From contig NZ_CP007753.1 in assembly GCF_000757845.1 (NCBI RefSeq), forward strand, positions 992,001 through 1,056,000: 64,000 bases of DNA. The letters run 5' to 3'. Source of the stretch: Prochlorococcus sp. MIT 0604 (lineage in GTDB: Bacteria; Cyanobacteriota; Cyanobacteriia; PCC-6307; Cyanobiaceae). This document shows, piece after piece, positions 18,574 to 29,036 of this stretch. Both the position numbers and the translations under genes were made by a program. The stretch's first letter is position 1. Each line of letters starts with the position of its first letter. Below the pieces are notes generated by a model, which was not told where the DNA came from, did no database searches, and saw nothing but the letters and a program-made list of their open reading frames with translations.

Positions 18574-19470
18574 ATGTCATTAAAATTAGACGGTAAAAAA
18601 TTATCTCTTGAAATTGAAGAAAGATTAAATGATTATATTTCTAGTAATAAAAAATTTACAAAAAGAGCTCCCGGTTTAGCTGTAATAAGAATAGGTGAAG
18701 ACCCTGCAAGTGGTGTTTATGTTAATAACAAAGAAAAAGCATGTTCAAGGATTGGGATAGAGAGCTTTATCTTTCATCTAAAAGAAAGAGTAGATCAAAA
18801 AGAAGTTGAACAATTAATAATAAAACTTAATTCTGATAAGGATATTGATGGAATTTTGCTTCAACTTCCCATCCCAAATAAGTTTGATGAGCAAAAACTA
18901 ATCAGTCATATTAATCCAAGCAAAGATGTAGATGGATTAAATGAGATAAACATAGGCAAATTAGTAAAAAATGAGCCGGCAATGAGATCATGCACTCCAG
19001 CAGGAATTATTAATTTATTAAGATCCCAAAATATTACAATTGAAGGTAAGAAAATTGTTGTTATTGGAAGAAGTTTGCTTGTTGGCAAACCCCTATCGCT
19101 TATGTTGTTGAATTTAAATGGAACGGTGACAATGACTCATTCAAAAACATTAAATTTGAATAAAGTTTGTAGAGAAGCCGACATACTAATTGCAGCTGCA
19201 GGAAAACCCAATCTTGTAGATTCGAGTTTTGTGAAAGATGGAGCAGTAATTATTGATGTTGGCATACATAGATTAAAAAGTTCCGATAAGAATCGAACCA
19301 GATTATGTGGAGATGTATTATTAGAAGATGTTATTTCTAAAGTATTTGCTTACACACCTGTACCAGGAGGTGTTGGACCAATGACAGTAACAATGTTACT
19401 TGTAAATACTATTTTTAGCTGGAAAAAACAATTTGGTTTATCATCAACTCTTAACGACCTTTTGCCATAG
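18574..19470 (+). CDS. folD: FolD methylene-THF dehydrogenase / methenyl-THF cyclohydrolase
   Basis: FolD interconverts 5,10-methylene-, methenyl- and 10-formyl-THF with NADP+, feeding purine synthesis. The 298-residue protein has the catalytic-lysine region '[12 protein letters not shown]', the motif '[10 protein letters not shown]', and the NADP-binding '[18 protein letters not shown]'. The C-terminal '[16 protein letters not shown]' is the PROSITE-type signature. An AAGGAGAAG sequence about 10 bases before ATG 18574 is a strong ribosome site by the standards of this window. crtE follows on the same strand after 28 bases. Confidence 0.96.
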   Translation: MSLKLDGKKLSLEIEERLNDYISSNKKFTKRAPGLAVIRIGEDPASGVYVNNKEKACSRIGIESFIFHLKERVDQKEVEQLIIKLNSDKDIDGILLQLPIPNKFDEQKLISHINPSKDVDGLNEINIGKLVKNEPAMRSCTPAGIINLLRSQNITIEGKKIVVIGRSLLVGKPLSLMLLNLNGTVTMTHSKTLNLNKVCREADILIAAAGKPNLVDSSFVKDGAVIIDVGIHRLKSSDKNRTRLCGDVLLEDVISKVFAYTPVPGGVGPMTVTMLLVNTIFSWKKQFGLSSTLNDLLP

Positions 19471-19498
19471 ACTCCAATATGAAAAAAATTTTTACTAA

Positions 19499-20410
19499 AT
19501 GTTCAAGATGACTGAAGTTATAAATAGTATTTCTGATTTTGAAAAATATCTTAAAAACACAAAAAAGGTTGTAGAAGAGGCACTTGATTTTTCTTTGGGT
19601 CCTGAGAATCCAGAAATATTAAGAGAATCAATGAGATATTCACTTTTAGCTGGGGGGAAAAGAATACGTCCAATTTTATGTTTAGCATCTTGCTCACTGG
19701 CAGGAGGAGAACCCTCTCTTGCTGTTCCTACTGCAGTAGCAATAGAAATGATCCATACAATGTCATTGATTCATGATGATCTGCCTGCCATGGATAATGA
19801 TGATTTAAGGAGAGGTAGGCCGACGAATCATAAAGTATATGGAGATGCAATAGCTATTCTTGCAGGCGATGCTTTATTAACCAGGGCCTTTGAAATGGTC
19901 TCTTTAAGAAGCCCTGGAGTCGATCCAAATAGATTATTAAATGTAATTGGTGAATTGTCCCTTGTTGCTGGTGCACCAGGTCTAGTTGGAGGCCAAGTTG
20001 TTGATTTGGAATGCGAAGGTAAAGAAGTCAATCTTGAAACTCTCGAATATATTCATCTTCATAAGACTGGGGCTTTATTAAAGGCCTGCGTAAGAACAGG
20101 TGCTATGATCGCCGGCGCTAACGAAAAGCTCTTACAAGCTCTCACAACATATGCAGAAGGAATTGGCTTAGCCTTCCAAATAATAGATGATATTCTTGAT
20201 TTAACTTCCAGCAGTGAAAAGCTTGGTAAAACTGCAGGCAAAGATCTTTTAGCTGATAAGACTACTTACCCTAAATTACTTGGGATGGAGGAGTCAAAGA
20301 AAAGAGCATTTGATTTAGTTGAAAAAGCAAAAAAAGCAATTGAACCTTGGGGTGCAGATGCAAAATATTTAATATCCTTAGCTGACTTTATTACAAATAG
20401 AGACAGATAA
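19499..20410 (+). CDS. crtE: Geranylgeranyl diphosphate synthase
   Basis: This 303-residue trans-prenyltransferase builds C20 GGPP for chlorophyll phytyl tails, carotenoids and quinones. The first aspartate-rich motif is DDLPAMD at residues 93-99, the second is '[11 protein letters not shown]', and the N-terminal '[11 protein letters not shown]' binds the diphosphate. A second ATG three codons in (19508) is an equally good start. Farnesyl diphosphate synthase is the close alternative. It is followed by the DUF212 membrane protein after 13 bases, so folD, crtE and DUF212 could form one transcript. Confidence 0.9.
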   Translation: MFKMTEVINSISDFEKYLKNTKKVVEEALDFSLGPENPEILRESMRYSLLAGGKRIRPILCLASCSLAGGEPSLAVPTAVAIEMIHTMSLIHDDLPAMDNDDLRRGRPTNHKVYGDAIAILAGDALLTRAFEMVSLRSPGVDPNRLLNVIGELSLVAGAPGLVGGQVVDLECEGKEVNLETLEYIHLHKTGALLKACVRTGAMIAGANEKLLQALTTYAEGIGLAFQIIDDILDLTSSSEKLGKTAGKDLLADKTTYPKLLGMEESKKRAFDLVEKAKKAIEPWGADAKYLISLADFITNRDR

Positions 20411-20423
20411 TTAGTTTTAATTT

Positions 20424-20903
20424 ATGTCTGAGTTTTTTCCCTTTTTTAATAATTCAGTTCTTTTTTGGAGCTTAATATCCTGTTTACTAGCTCAATTTTT
20501 GAAAATTGTATTCAATTTTATTTTAACTCGAGAGATAAGATTTGGAATTATATTCGAGACTGGTGGCATGCCTTCAAGTCATTCCGCCTTAATAACTGGT
20601 GCTACATCTGGTATAGGTTATGAATTGGGATTTGATAGCTCAATATTCGCTTTGTCAGTTGTTGTAGCTCTAATAGTTATGTATGACGCTAGTGGTGTTC
20701 GAAAATCAGCTGGAATTCAAGCTGCAGAAATCAATAAACTATCAAAAAAACTAGATCCTCAATCTGAATTAACTTTAAAAGAAACCCTTGGTCATACAAA
20801 AATTGAGGTCATCGTGGGAAGTTTTTTAGGACCATTAATCACTTTGCCTGGAATGTTTTTTTTAGGTTCTCCTCTCAAAATATTTGATTTAATAATAAAT
20901 TAA
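20424..20903 (+). CDS. DUF212 / acid-phosphatase-related (PAP2-like) membrane protein
   Basis: A 159-residue membrane protein matching the DUF212 (divergent PAP2) family found in cyanobacteria and plants. Telling segments are 'FETGGMPSSHSALITGATSGIGYELG' (seen in part: GGMPSSHSALITG) and 'MYDASGVRKSAGIQA'. The PSSH motif resembles the histidine motif of PAP2 phosphatases, which act on lipid phosphates. Being next to crtE suggests a role on prenyl diphosphates, but that is inference. Its stop codon shares the palindrome TTAA at 20900-20903 with the stop codon of convergent cbiA. Confidence 0.82.
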   Translation: MSEFFPFFNNSVLFWSLISCLLAQFLKIVFNFILTREIRFGIIFETGGMPSSHSALITGATSGIGYELGFDSSIFALSVVVALIVMYDASGVRKSAGIQAAEINKLSKKLDPQSELTLKETLGHTKIEVIVGSFLGPLITLPGMFFLGSPLKIFDLIIN

Positions 20904-22291
20904 GAGTCCTTTGAAAAACTCATTTGGGTGGCATCTATAAAGTTTTTTGCGACTTCAGGAGAACTTGGCAAATGTAAGTGAATCCAACTTGCATGTAATT
21001 TTTCATCAAAAAAACCTTCATTTTTGTATTCAGTTTTCCAAGATTTAATTTTCCATGGAGAAGAAAGTTTCTTATGATGCTCGGCCTTTCTTAAATCAAG
21101 CTCAGATAAATTATTTTCAATTTCCCAATAATGAAATTCATGTCCTCTAATTAATTGATTTTGTTTAATTATCGGAGTATCTTTTAAACCTTCAATATAT
21201 CTATAACCTACTGAAAGTTTACTTTTTTTTGTACTAAAAGACAGGACGCCACTCATTTTATGATTATTACCATTTTCATCTTTTATAAAGTCTCCTAAAA
21301 TCATCATCCCTCCGCACTCTGCATATATAAAGCCATTATTGCGGAATTCCCTTAATGAATTTAGGCTTTTTATAGAGTTACTTATATGATCAGCATATTT
21401 TTCAGGGAAACCTCCAGGAATAATTAAAGAAGAAGCCTCATTAGGTATTTCTTCATCATCATAAATACTCCATGAAATCAATGGTATGCCAATTTCACTC
21501 AAAAACTCCTTAGTTTCAGGGTATTGAAAATGAAAGATTTTATCTTCTGCAATTGCAATAGGTTTACTTTTATCTATTTTAAAATCTTTAAAACTGACAG
21601 AATTAAATGTTTTTTTTTGGGGAGATTTCAGAAATTTAATAAGGGAAAATACATCAAGATTTCTTTCGGCAAAATTTGCAAAATATTCAACATCAATTTC
21701 TTTACCATTATCCAATGGGGATATTAAACCTAAATTAGCTTTGTTTAAAGTTATTTTTGAATCAGATGGTAAAAAACCAAGAATCTCGATATCTTCATTT
21801 TCAAAAACTTCTTTGATTAATTTTTTATGTCTATCTGAATTAACGTTGTTAAATATAATTCCTGATATTGACAACTCACTATCGAAATCTCTAAAACCTC
21901 GAACAGTCGCCAAAAGAGAAGCTACTTGACCTCTAGCATTAACAATAAAAATTATAGGGGCCTTGAGAAGTTTAGAGATATTTGCCGTGCTGGAATAGGT
22001 TGTTGACCCTAATCCATCAAATAGACCCATTGCTCCTTCAATTAATGAGAATTCGTATTTCAAAGAATGTTTTAAAAAACTTTCTTGAACCCATTCCTCA
22101 CCACTTAAAAAAATATCTAAATTTCTACAAATAGGTTGGCCAATTGAACTAAGTTGTTGTTGATCGAGATAATCTGGGCCAACCTTGAAAGTTTGTATCT
22201 TTATACCTTTTGAGAAAGCCCAACAAGATATCAAAAGGGATAATGTAGTTTTGCCACTATCAGTTGAAGGAGAAGATATTACACAAGGCAT
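20900..22291 (-). CDS. cbiA: Cobyrinic acid a,c-diamide synthase
   Basis: This enzyme amidates the a and c side chains of cobyrinic acid during (pseudo)cobalamin synthesis, using glutamine and ATP. The 463-residue protein has an N-terminal P-loop ('SPSTDSGKTTLSLL', about residues 7-20) and a C-terminal class I glutaminase domain with the cysteine nucleophile in 'IYAECGGMMILGD'. 'SLIEGAMGLFDG' is another CbiA/CobB hallmark. It starts 3 bases after opcA ends, making it the last gene of a zwf-opcA-cbiA run. The start is supported by the P-loop lying directly after it. Confidence 0.92.
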   Translation of the reverse strand: MPCVISSPSTDSGKTTLSLLISCWAFSKGIKIQTFKVGPDYLDQQQLSSIGQPICRNLDIFLSGEEWVQESFLKHSLKYEFSLIEGAMGLFDGLGSTTYSSTANISKLLKAPIIFIVNARGQVASLLATVRGFRDFDSELSISGIIFNNVNSDRHKKLIKEVFENEDIEILGFLPSDSKITLNKANLGLISPLDNGKEIDVEYFANFAERNLDVFSLIKFLKSPQKKTFNSVSFKDFKIDKSKPIAIAEDKIFHFQYPETKEFLSEIGIPLISWSIYDDEEIPNEASSLIIPGGFPEKYADHISNSIKSLNSLREFRNNGFIYAECGGMMILGDFIKDENGNNHKMSGVLSFSTKKSKLSVGYRYIEGLKDTPIIKQNQLIRGHEFHYWEIENNLSELDLRKAEHHKKLSSPWKIKSWKTEYKNEGFFDEKLHASWIHLHLPSSPEVAKNFIDATQMSFSKDS

Positions 22292-22294
22292 TTA

Positions 22295-23596
22295 TTAGTT
22301 ATTAAAACCATTAAATATTTGAAGGGCTATTTTAATAGAATTTTCAAAAAGAGGACTTGTATTCCCTCTACTACTTCCCAATAATTTACTAACATCATAC
22401 TCTGATGTAGAAAAAGAATTAGGAACAACTTGTTCTATTAATTCCATATTAGCCATTCCCCCTGCTTCAAGTCTCATACATTCAACTGATTCACAGCCAA
22501 GTATTACACAAGTGTTATTTTTTTGAACCTCACTAATTTTTGAAATCAACCTCAATCCAATAACTTGTCCTAAATGAATACTTGGATTTCCCAAAGATAA
22601 GGGGTTTATTGATGCAGAAATTATTTCGCCATTAATTCTTTCAAACTCTATTTTTGTTGATTCTGTATCCCTTTCAACTCTTAGAAAAGACCAACCAAGT
22701 TTATCGCTAATCCATGAAATCAAAAACAAAGCTTGAATAATATGTTCTCCTGCGATATCAATATCGATATCAGTAATATGATCTAAAATTGGTCGCCTCG
22801 AAGGCGGATCAAAAATCATTGCCAATGATTCCCTCCAATTTTTCAACCTAACCCAATTCAAATCATTAATAGATTTATTTGAATTATTTAATTGATCTAA
22901 AACTTTTAAACATTTGTTAGGCGATCCAAGAGCAGTATCAATTATTAACCGTAGATCATGATTAGTAAAATATTCGAAGATTTCAGGCGATTCATCCAAG
23001 CTTCCATTCCACCACAACCATGAAGGTAATTCATCAATAGATAATTCATCAATTATTTTTAATCCTTTATTAGATATTGAGGCTGAGTCCCCCCTGATAA
23101 CAACTAAATCCCCACATATAGGTTGAATAGCTGGAGTATCACTTAATGGACAGTAAGCGGATACAAAAGTTTTGAGATCTGAATTTTTATTTAACGTTGG
23201 CGCTAGAGTTATTAATCTTCTTGGATTCAATGTACTTATTGATGATTCAAAAAATTGTCCTCTAAAGTCTTCAAAGTCATTATTAGATAAATTTTGCTTT
23301 AACAAATTTAATAAATTTTCACTTCCAAGGGAAGTAGTGATAGGAAGTCCTTGATCTAGTATGAATTTTTTAGCAACTTCAATTATCTCTGTACTTAAAT
23401 TTCCAGTAATTGGTCCATTTACTAATCCTTTTTGAACCAAGCATTGTTCTAGCCAAGCAGGCTGCCAGACCATTAATGTAAAAGTATTAGCTCCAGAATT
23501 ATCTTTATCTTCAGAAATCCATAATTTATTAAGGTAATTAGAAATTTCCTGAGAAGGCAATTCTAATGGAGTTTGAAGTGTTAGTTGAGGTTTCAT
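22295..23596 (-). CDS. opcA: Glucose-6-phosphate dehydrogenase assembly protein OpcA
   Basis: OpcA is a cyanobacterial protein that allosterically activates and helps assemble glucose-6-phosphate dehydrogenase, linking its activity to redox state. This 433-residue protein fits the family in length and in segments such as 'TLMVWQPAWLEQCLV', 'ELPSWLWWNGSLDESPE' (quoted in part) and 'FDPPSRRPILDHI'. Cysteines near the C-terminus ('CVILGCESVECMRLEAGG') could take part in redox sensing, though this is inference. Its position directly after zwf, only 2 bases apart, is the classic arrangement. Confidence 0.94.
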   Translation of the reverse strand: MKPQLTLQTPLELPSQEISNYLNKLWISEDKDNSGANTFTLMVWQPAWLEQCLVQKGLVNGPITGNLSTEIIEVAKKFILDQGLPITTSLGSENLLNLLKQNLSNNDFEDFRGQFFESSISTLNPRRLITLAPTLNKNSDLKTFVSAYCPLSDTPAIQPICGDLVVIRGDSASISNKGLKIIDELSIDELPSWLWWNGSLDESPEIFEYFTNHDLRLIIDTALGSPNKCLKVLDQLNNSNKSINDLNWVRLKNWRESLAMIFDPPSRRPILDHITDIDIDIAGEHIIQALFLISWISDKLGWSFLRVERDTESTKIEFERINGEIISASINPLSLGNPSIHLGQVIGLRLISKISEVQKNNTCVILGCESVECMRLEAGGMANMELIEQVVPNSFSTSEYDVSKLLGSSRGNTSPLFENSIKIALQIFNGFNN

Positions 23597-23598
23597 TT

Positions 23599-25122
23599 TT
23601 AAGGTCTACGCCAGAAAATATTATCTTTTGAAAGTAATTGATCAGACTCAGGAGGTCCCCAAGTCATAGATTCATAATTATAAATAGGTAACTTCCAAGG
23701 AGAATTATCCATCAAATCTATTAATGGCGTATAAAGTTTCCAAGCTGCCTCTACTTCATCACTTCGAGTAAATAAAGTTGGATCAGAAAGCATTGCATCA
23801 GCTAATAATCTTACATAGCCTTCATCTGAGGGTTCTCCAAATGATTCATCATAAGAAAATTCCATCTCAACAGGTCTTGATTTCATTCCAGAGCCAGGAG
23901 ATTTTACCTCAAATTTGAAAGTAGCTCCTTCGTTTGGCTGAATTCTAAGGATAAGTTGATTTGGGGAAGGGTTTATTATTGTTGATTCAAATAAATGAAC
24001 TGGAACGTCTTTAAAAGTCAAGACTATTTCTCCAAGTCTTTTAGGTAGTCTTTTCCCTGTTCTTAAATAAAAAGGAACGCCTTGCCAACGCCAGTTATCA
24101 ACAAAAACTTTTGTGGCAATATAAGTTTCTGTTGTGCTATTACAATAAACCCCATCTTCCTGCCTATACCCTTTGAGTCGACTTGAAATATTTCCTCCTT
24201 CTCCATATTGACCTCGTATGCAACAATTCCACGGTTCATTTTCATCAGCAAGTTTTGAAGCTTGAAGAACCTTAGCTTTTTCATTTCTTATTGCTTCTGG
24301 TTCGAACTTTCCCGGCGGTTCCATAGCAGTAACAGCAAGCATTTGTGTCATATGATTTTGAAGCATATCCCTTAAAGCACCAGAACTCTCGTAATAACCT
24401 GCTCTATCTTCAACACCCACTGTTTCAGATGAAGTAATTTGAACACTTGATATATAATTTCTGTTCCAGATTGGTTCAAAAATAGTGTTAGCAAACCTCA
24501 AAACAAGAATATTTTGAACTGTCTCTTTACCTAAATAATGATCAATCCTATAAATCTGACTTTCTTCAGCACAACTTTGAACGATCTTATTCAATTTTTT
24601 TGCACTTGAATAATCTCTTCCAAAAGGTTTTTCTATCACTAAACGACTTTTTTTAGGGTCATCTAAAAGCCCAGCTGCTTTAAGAGCTTTACATCCACTT
24701 GCATAAAAATTTGGAGATACAGATAAATAAAATGTTCTATTCCCATGAGTAGCTTGTGTTTTATCAATTTCATTTAATCTTTTAGAAAGCCTTACGACGT
24801 TATCACTTTGTTGTAGGTCAACTGGTTCATAAAAAAGATAATTAGAAAATTGTTCCCACTCTCTTTCTTTACCAGATATTTGATTGGATAGCTTTACTTT
24901 CATCTTTTCTCTAAACTCATTATCAGTCCAAGGTCTTCTCGCACAACCAACTATTCCAAATTCACTAGGAATTCTTCTTTGTAAATAGAGTTCAAATAAG
25001 GCTGGTATTAATTTTCTATGAGTAAGGTCTCCACTTGCACCAAATATTACTAAGCATTGTGGAGATATGACTCTTTCCTGCCGTAAACCTAATCTTAGAG
25101 GATTACTTAAAGTTGAAGGCAT
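23599..25122 (-). CDS. zwf: Glucose-6-phosphate 1-dehydrogenase
   Basis: Zwf oxidises glucose-6-phosphate and makes NADPH, starting the oxidative pentose phosphate pathway used at night. The 507-residue protein has the NADP fingerprint GASGDL at residues 28-33 and the catalytic signature 'YRIDHYLGKETVQNIL' near residue 193. Length is normal. It is the first gene of a tight run with opcA and cbiA, and the 109-base gap behind petH leaves room for its own promoter. Confidence 0.97.
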   Translation of the reverse strand: MPSTLSNPLRLGLRQERVISPQCLVIFGASGDLTHRKLIPALFELYLQRRIPSEFGIVGCARRPWTDNEFREKMKVKLSNQISGKEREWEQFSNYLFYEPVDLQQSDNVVRLSKRLNEIDKTQATHGNRTFYLSVSPNFYASGCKALKAAGLLDDPKKSRLVIEKPFGRDYSSAKKLNKIVQSCAEESQIYRIDHYLGKETVQNILVLRFANTIFEPIWNRNYISSVQITSSETVGVEDRAGYYESSGALRDMLQNHMTQMLAVTAMEPPGKFEPEAIRNEKAKVLQASKLADENEPWNCCIRGQYGEGGNISSRLKGYRQEDGVYCNSTTETYIATKVFVDNWRWQGVPFYLRTGKRLPKRLGEIVLTFKDVPVHLFESTIINPSPNQLILRIQPNEGATFKFEVKSPGSGMKSRPVEMEFSYDESFGEPSDEGYVRLLADAMLSDPTLFTRSDEVEAAWKLYTPLIDLMDNSPWKLPIYNYESMTWGPPESDQLLSKDNIFWRRP

Positions 25123-25231
25123 ATTTTTAGTATTCTTTTTTTAAAATCCTCTTTTTTTCTAAGATTAGCTACAAATTGTGTCTAAACCAAAAAGTATTTA
25201 GCAGGTGAAACTTAAATCAAATATAAAAGAT

Positions 25232-26362
<1,131 letters not shown>

Positions 26363-26370
26363 TTAAGATT

Positions 26371-26411
26371 TCTTTTATAAAAGATTATCAATTTGTAGTT
26401 TAATTTGTAGT
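26371..26411 (-). promoter_or_regulatory. Palindrome and tandem repeat upstream of petH
   Basis: A perfect 14-base palindrome, TCTTTTATAAAAGA (26371-26384), lies 12-25 bases before the petH ATG. Just upstream are two direct copies of AATTTGTAGT (26390-26399 and 26402-26411), 12 bases apart. The set may be a promoter with operator copies, or a leader hairpin. No NtcA consensus (GTA-N8-TAC) was found. AT-richness makes chance palindromes likely, so the role is uncertain. Confidence 0.4.
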
Positions 26412-26541
26412 GATTTCACAAAAATGGTTACGTTTTGAGATCGGAATAATTTAATGAAATTATTTTTATTTTTCAGTATTTATTGTTTTTATCGGTATAG
26501 TTACACAGAAATAATTTTTTATCTAATTAAAAAATTCATTT

Positions 26542-27078
26542 ATGAATAATCCTCAAGCATCAGTAGATCATTCTAAAAACGATGATTACAGGACAATTGA
26601 GCAAACGATGGAGAAGCTTTCTGGTGGAACAAGAAGACTTGCAGCTCAACTTACAACCTCTGCGAGTTTTGATTCTTTGTGGAATGTTTTAACAGATTAT
26701 GATCGACTAAATCTTTACATACCAAATTTACTTTCAAGCAAAAAAATATATCAAAATAACAATAATGTTCACCTTAAACAAGTTGGAGCTCAGGATTTTC
26801 TTGGTTTGAAATTTTCAGCTGAAGTAACTATCGATTTATTCGAAGATAAGGAGCTTGGTCTTTTAAAATTTAATTTGATTAAAGGAGATTTCAGAAAGTT
26901 TGAAGGTAGTTGGAAAATTCAGAATATTAAAAACAGACAAAAAAATTCATTAATTTACGATCTCACTGTTCAAGGTTGTCAGTGGATGCCTATAGGAATG
27001 ATAGAGAAAAGATTAAAAAAAGATCTTTCAGAAAATTTGATTGCCGTAGATAGGCAAGCAAAGTCCTCAATAAATTAG
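26542..27078 (+). CDS. START-like (SRPBCC) cyclase/dehydrase family protein
   Basis: A 178-residue protein of the polyketide cyclase/dehydrase (Coq10-like) SRPBCC family. The signature region is 'SFDSLWNVLTDYDRLNLYIPNL', seen in part as SLWNVLTDYDRL, followed by beta strands with alternating polar and hydrophobic residues and a long C-terminal helix ('IEKRLKKDLSENLIAVDRQA'). Members bind lipids or quinone-like molecules in a deep pocket. No enzymatic residues can be named and the ligand is unknown. It is divergent from petH with a 182-base gap and ends shortly before the tRNA-Glu gene on the other strand. Confidence 0.8.
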   Translation: MNNPQASVDHSKNDDYRTIEQTMEKLSGGTRRLAAQLTTSASFDSLWNVLTDYDRLNLYIPNLLSSKKIYQNNNNVHLKQVGAQDFLGLKFSAEVTIDLFEDKELGLLKFNLIKGDFRKFEGSWKIQNIKNRQKNSLIYDLTVQGCQWMPIGMIEKRLKKDLSENLIAVDRQAKSSIN

Positions 27079-27095
27079 CATTAAATTTTAAATAA

Positions 27096-27168
27096 TAGCC
27101 CCAAGGGGATTCGAACCCCTGTCGCCTCCGTGAAAGGGAGGTGTCCTAGGCCTCTAGACGATGGGGCC
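27096..27168 (-). tRNA. trnE: tRNA-Glu (anticodon UUC)
   Basis: A 73-base cloverleaf on the minus strand. The acceptor stem is GGCCCCA paired with TGGGGCT (ending in a G-T pair), with discriminator A. The anticodon stem-loop is CCTCC-CTTTCAC-GGAGG with anticodon TTC, and the T arm is AGGGG-TTCGAAT-CCCCT. CCA is not encoded. In cyanobacteria tRNA-Glu also supplies the glutamate for tetrapyrrole (chlorophyll and haem) synthesis. Confidence 0.97.
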
Positions 27169-27209
27169 AGGAAATTAGCATAACAGCTTATTAAAAATTA
27201 AGAGTAAGG

Positions 27210-28328
27210 CTAGCCTTTCGTCAAGTATTGTTGATCTTTGTTTTGTCCTTGCCACACAGGAACTGTAAAATGAAAACAGGAACCTACGCCAACTTCAGAT
27301 ACAACCCATATTCTTCCCCCATGGACTTGTACTATTCTTCTACATACTGATAGCCCTATCCCAAATCCTGAAGTTCCTTCAGAAGTCTGTGGGAGCCTGA
27401 CTCTATCAAGAAAAATCCTTTTCTGTTCGCTCATAGGAATACCTGCACCTTTGTCACAAATTGTTATTTCAACCCATTGGTTTGTTTTGTGAATCATTGT
27501 AATTTTTATTGAACCAGAGTCTTTGGAAAATTTAATAGCATTTTCAATTAAATTTAGAAATACTTGCCTCATTCTTCTTTGATCAGCGAATACACTTGGT
27601 AAATCTGATGGAATGTCCGTGTCAATTTCAATATTCCTTAATCTCCAAAACTTTTCTAATTCAAGTATTACTTCAGCACTAATATTACCTAATTCAATTT
27701 TTTGAGGATTAAATAAAGCTTCCCATTTTGTTGTTCCGACCTCTAAAAGATCCTGAGATAAGAGTTCAATCTCTTCCAATCTTCTTTTAATTACCTCTTG
27801 CAATTTTGTAATATCTATTTGTCCAAGTTTTTGACTTTGAACCGCCAAAGTAGCTGCAGTTAAGGGTGTTCTTAATTCATGTGCAACCATTCTTAATAAT
27901 CTTTCCTGAGATTCTATTCTCTTTGTTAATGTCTCATTCTCTTGTCTTAGAACAAGAAGTTCGTCTTCCAGAAGAAATTCTTTTTGAGTTCTTATTGAAT
28001 CAATTTTGGATGGTTGCAAATTAATCCCTAAATTTTTTGTTAAACCTTCCTGTGTCCATCTTGGCAGCCACTTCTGCAACTGAGAAAAAATATTACTTCC
28101 AGCAAATATTTGTTTAGGAGCTGGGGAAACCTTTATAAGAGCGGGGATAGCCACTAATCTATGTAATTCGAGTAATTCTGGCTGTTCTGTGGGCTCCGAA
28201 ATCTGAAGAGATATCTTAAACTCACAATCATCTGACTCTAAATAAGCTATCAGAGACTTAATATCATTACTAGAAAGTTGATTTCTAGCTGCTACAAGTA
28301 TTAATCTTAGCTCTTTTTTATCATTCAA
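27210..28328 (-). CDS. sasA: Circadian clock output histidine kinase SasA
   Basis: SasA binds the clock protein KaiC and phosphorylates the response regulator RpaA, passing circadian time to transcription. The 372-residue protein has an N-terminal KaiB-like thioredoxin-fold domain (about residues 5-95, with '[20 protein letters not shown]' seen in part). A coiled-coil and dimerisation region follows, then H150 in '[14 protein letters not shown]', an N box '[10 protein letters not shown]', and G boxes 'DKGAGIP' and '[12 protein letters not shown]'. There is no membrane segment. Prochlorococcus is known to lack kaiA, so its clock output is simplified; kai genes are not in this window. Confidence 0.94.
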   Translation of the reverse strand: MNDKKELRLILVAARNQLSSNDIKSLIAYLESDDCEFKISLQISEPTEQPELLELHRLVAIPALIKVSPAPKQIFAGSNIFSQLQKWLPRWTQEGLTKNLGINLQPSKIDSIRTQKEFLLEDELLVLRQENETLTKRIESQERLLRMVAHELRTPLTAATLAVQSQKLGQIDITKLQEVIKRRLEEIELLSQDLLEVGTTKWEALFNPQKIELGNISAEVILELEKFWRLRNIEIDTDIPSDLPSVFADQRRMRQVFLNLIENAIKFSKDSGSIKITMIHKTNQWVEITICDKGAGIPMSEQKRIFLDRVRLPQTSEGTSGFGIGLSVCRRIVQVHGGRIWVVSEVGVGSCFHFTVPVWQGQNKDQQYLTKG

Positions 28329-28434
28329 ATGATTTCCCCTGAAGTGTTGAAAAGCTGTTAATCCTTATAAACACCTTAAGATATTTATTTTTATTCTACA
28401 AATAAGCTATGAAATAAATAGGACTTATTTATAT

Positions 28435-28974
28435 ATGGTTGTTGTCAATCAAAAGAAAAATTCAAATTTTGGAGCTAATCCTCCAGAAATTAATTTAAAT
28501 AGTAATTTAAAAAGATGGTTTTCGAGAAATATTGGTTTGTGGAAATCTAATAGAACATATTTTCTTGATGAAATGCAAAAAACTTATAATTTATGTATGA
28601 ATATAAATATACAAGCTCTTAAAAATAAATCTGAATGGGAATCTCACTATAAATTTACTTGGTATCCAGAAAAAAAATATAAATTTTTTGAGGAAAACCC
28701 CCAATATAAAGAACGAGGTGAAATGCTTGCATTCCTAAAGGGGCATCAACTTATGAGGGAAAATTTTTATTTAAGTAATGATGAAGGTGTTTCAAATATT
28801 AAGCAGGTAGATGAACACGAAATGATTTTTGAATCTTCTTACAAAGATTGGTACATACTTGAACATACAAGACTAGTAGATTCGGATAAGTTTAGATTCA
28901 GAGTTATATACTCATGGAACAAAAACAAGTTAAAAATAGTAGAGAATCATCATGAAATAAAAATTATTAAATAA
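28435..28974 (+). CDS. Unknown protein, possibly a CpeS/CpcS-like (calycin-fold) protein
   Basis: A 179-residue soluble protein. Residues around 30-45 read 'FSRNIGLWKSNRTYFLDEMQ', recalling the 'G.W.S.RT.H' start of CpeS/CpcS bilin lyases, which have a lipocalin-like barrel. Later beta-rich segments ('EMIFESSYKDWYILEHTRLVD') would fit a barrel. The match is from pattern only and the conserved lyase residues cannot be confirmed. Prochlorococcus of the high-light type lacks phycobilisomes and keeps at most remnants of phycoerythrin, so bilin binding would be notable. A 7-base inverted repeat (28400-28406 and 28424-28430) lies just before the ATG. It is divergent from sasA. Confidence 0.55.
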   Translation: MVVVNQKKNSNFGANPPEINLNSNLKRWFSRNIGLWKSNRTYFLDEMQKTYNLCMNINIQALKNKSEWESHYKFTWYPEKKYKFFEENPQYKERGEMLAFLKGHQLMRENFYLSNDEGVSNIKQVDEHEMIFESSYKDWYILEHTRLVDSDKFRFRVIYSWNKNKLKIVENHHEIKIIK

Positions 28975-29036
28975 GTGCTTTTTTATAAATTAATGCAAAC
29001 TTAAAAATGTTATCTTGTAGTAAATGTTATTAGTTA

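Noticed and set aside
26402-26420. Possible NtcA or CRP-like site TGTAGTGATTTCACA upstream of petH
   Set aside because: The spacing is one base short and the second half-site is CACA instead of TACA for NtcA; CRP consensus also fails.
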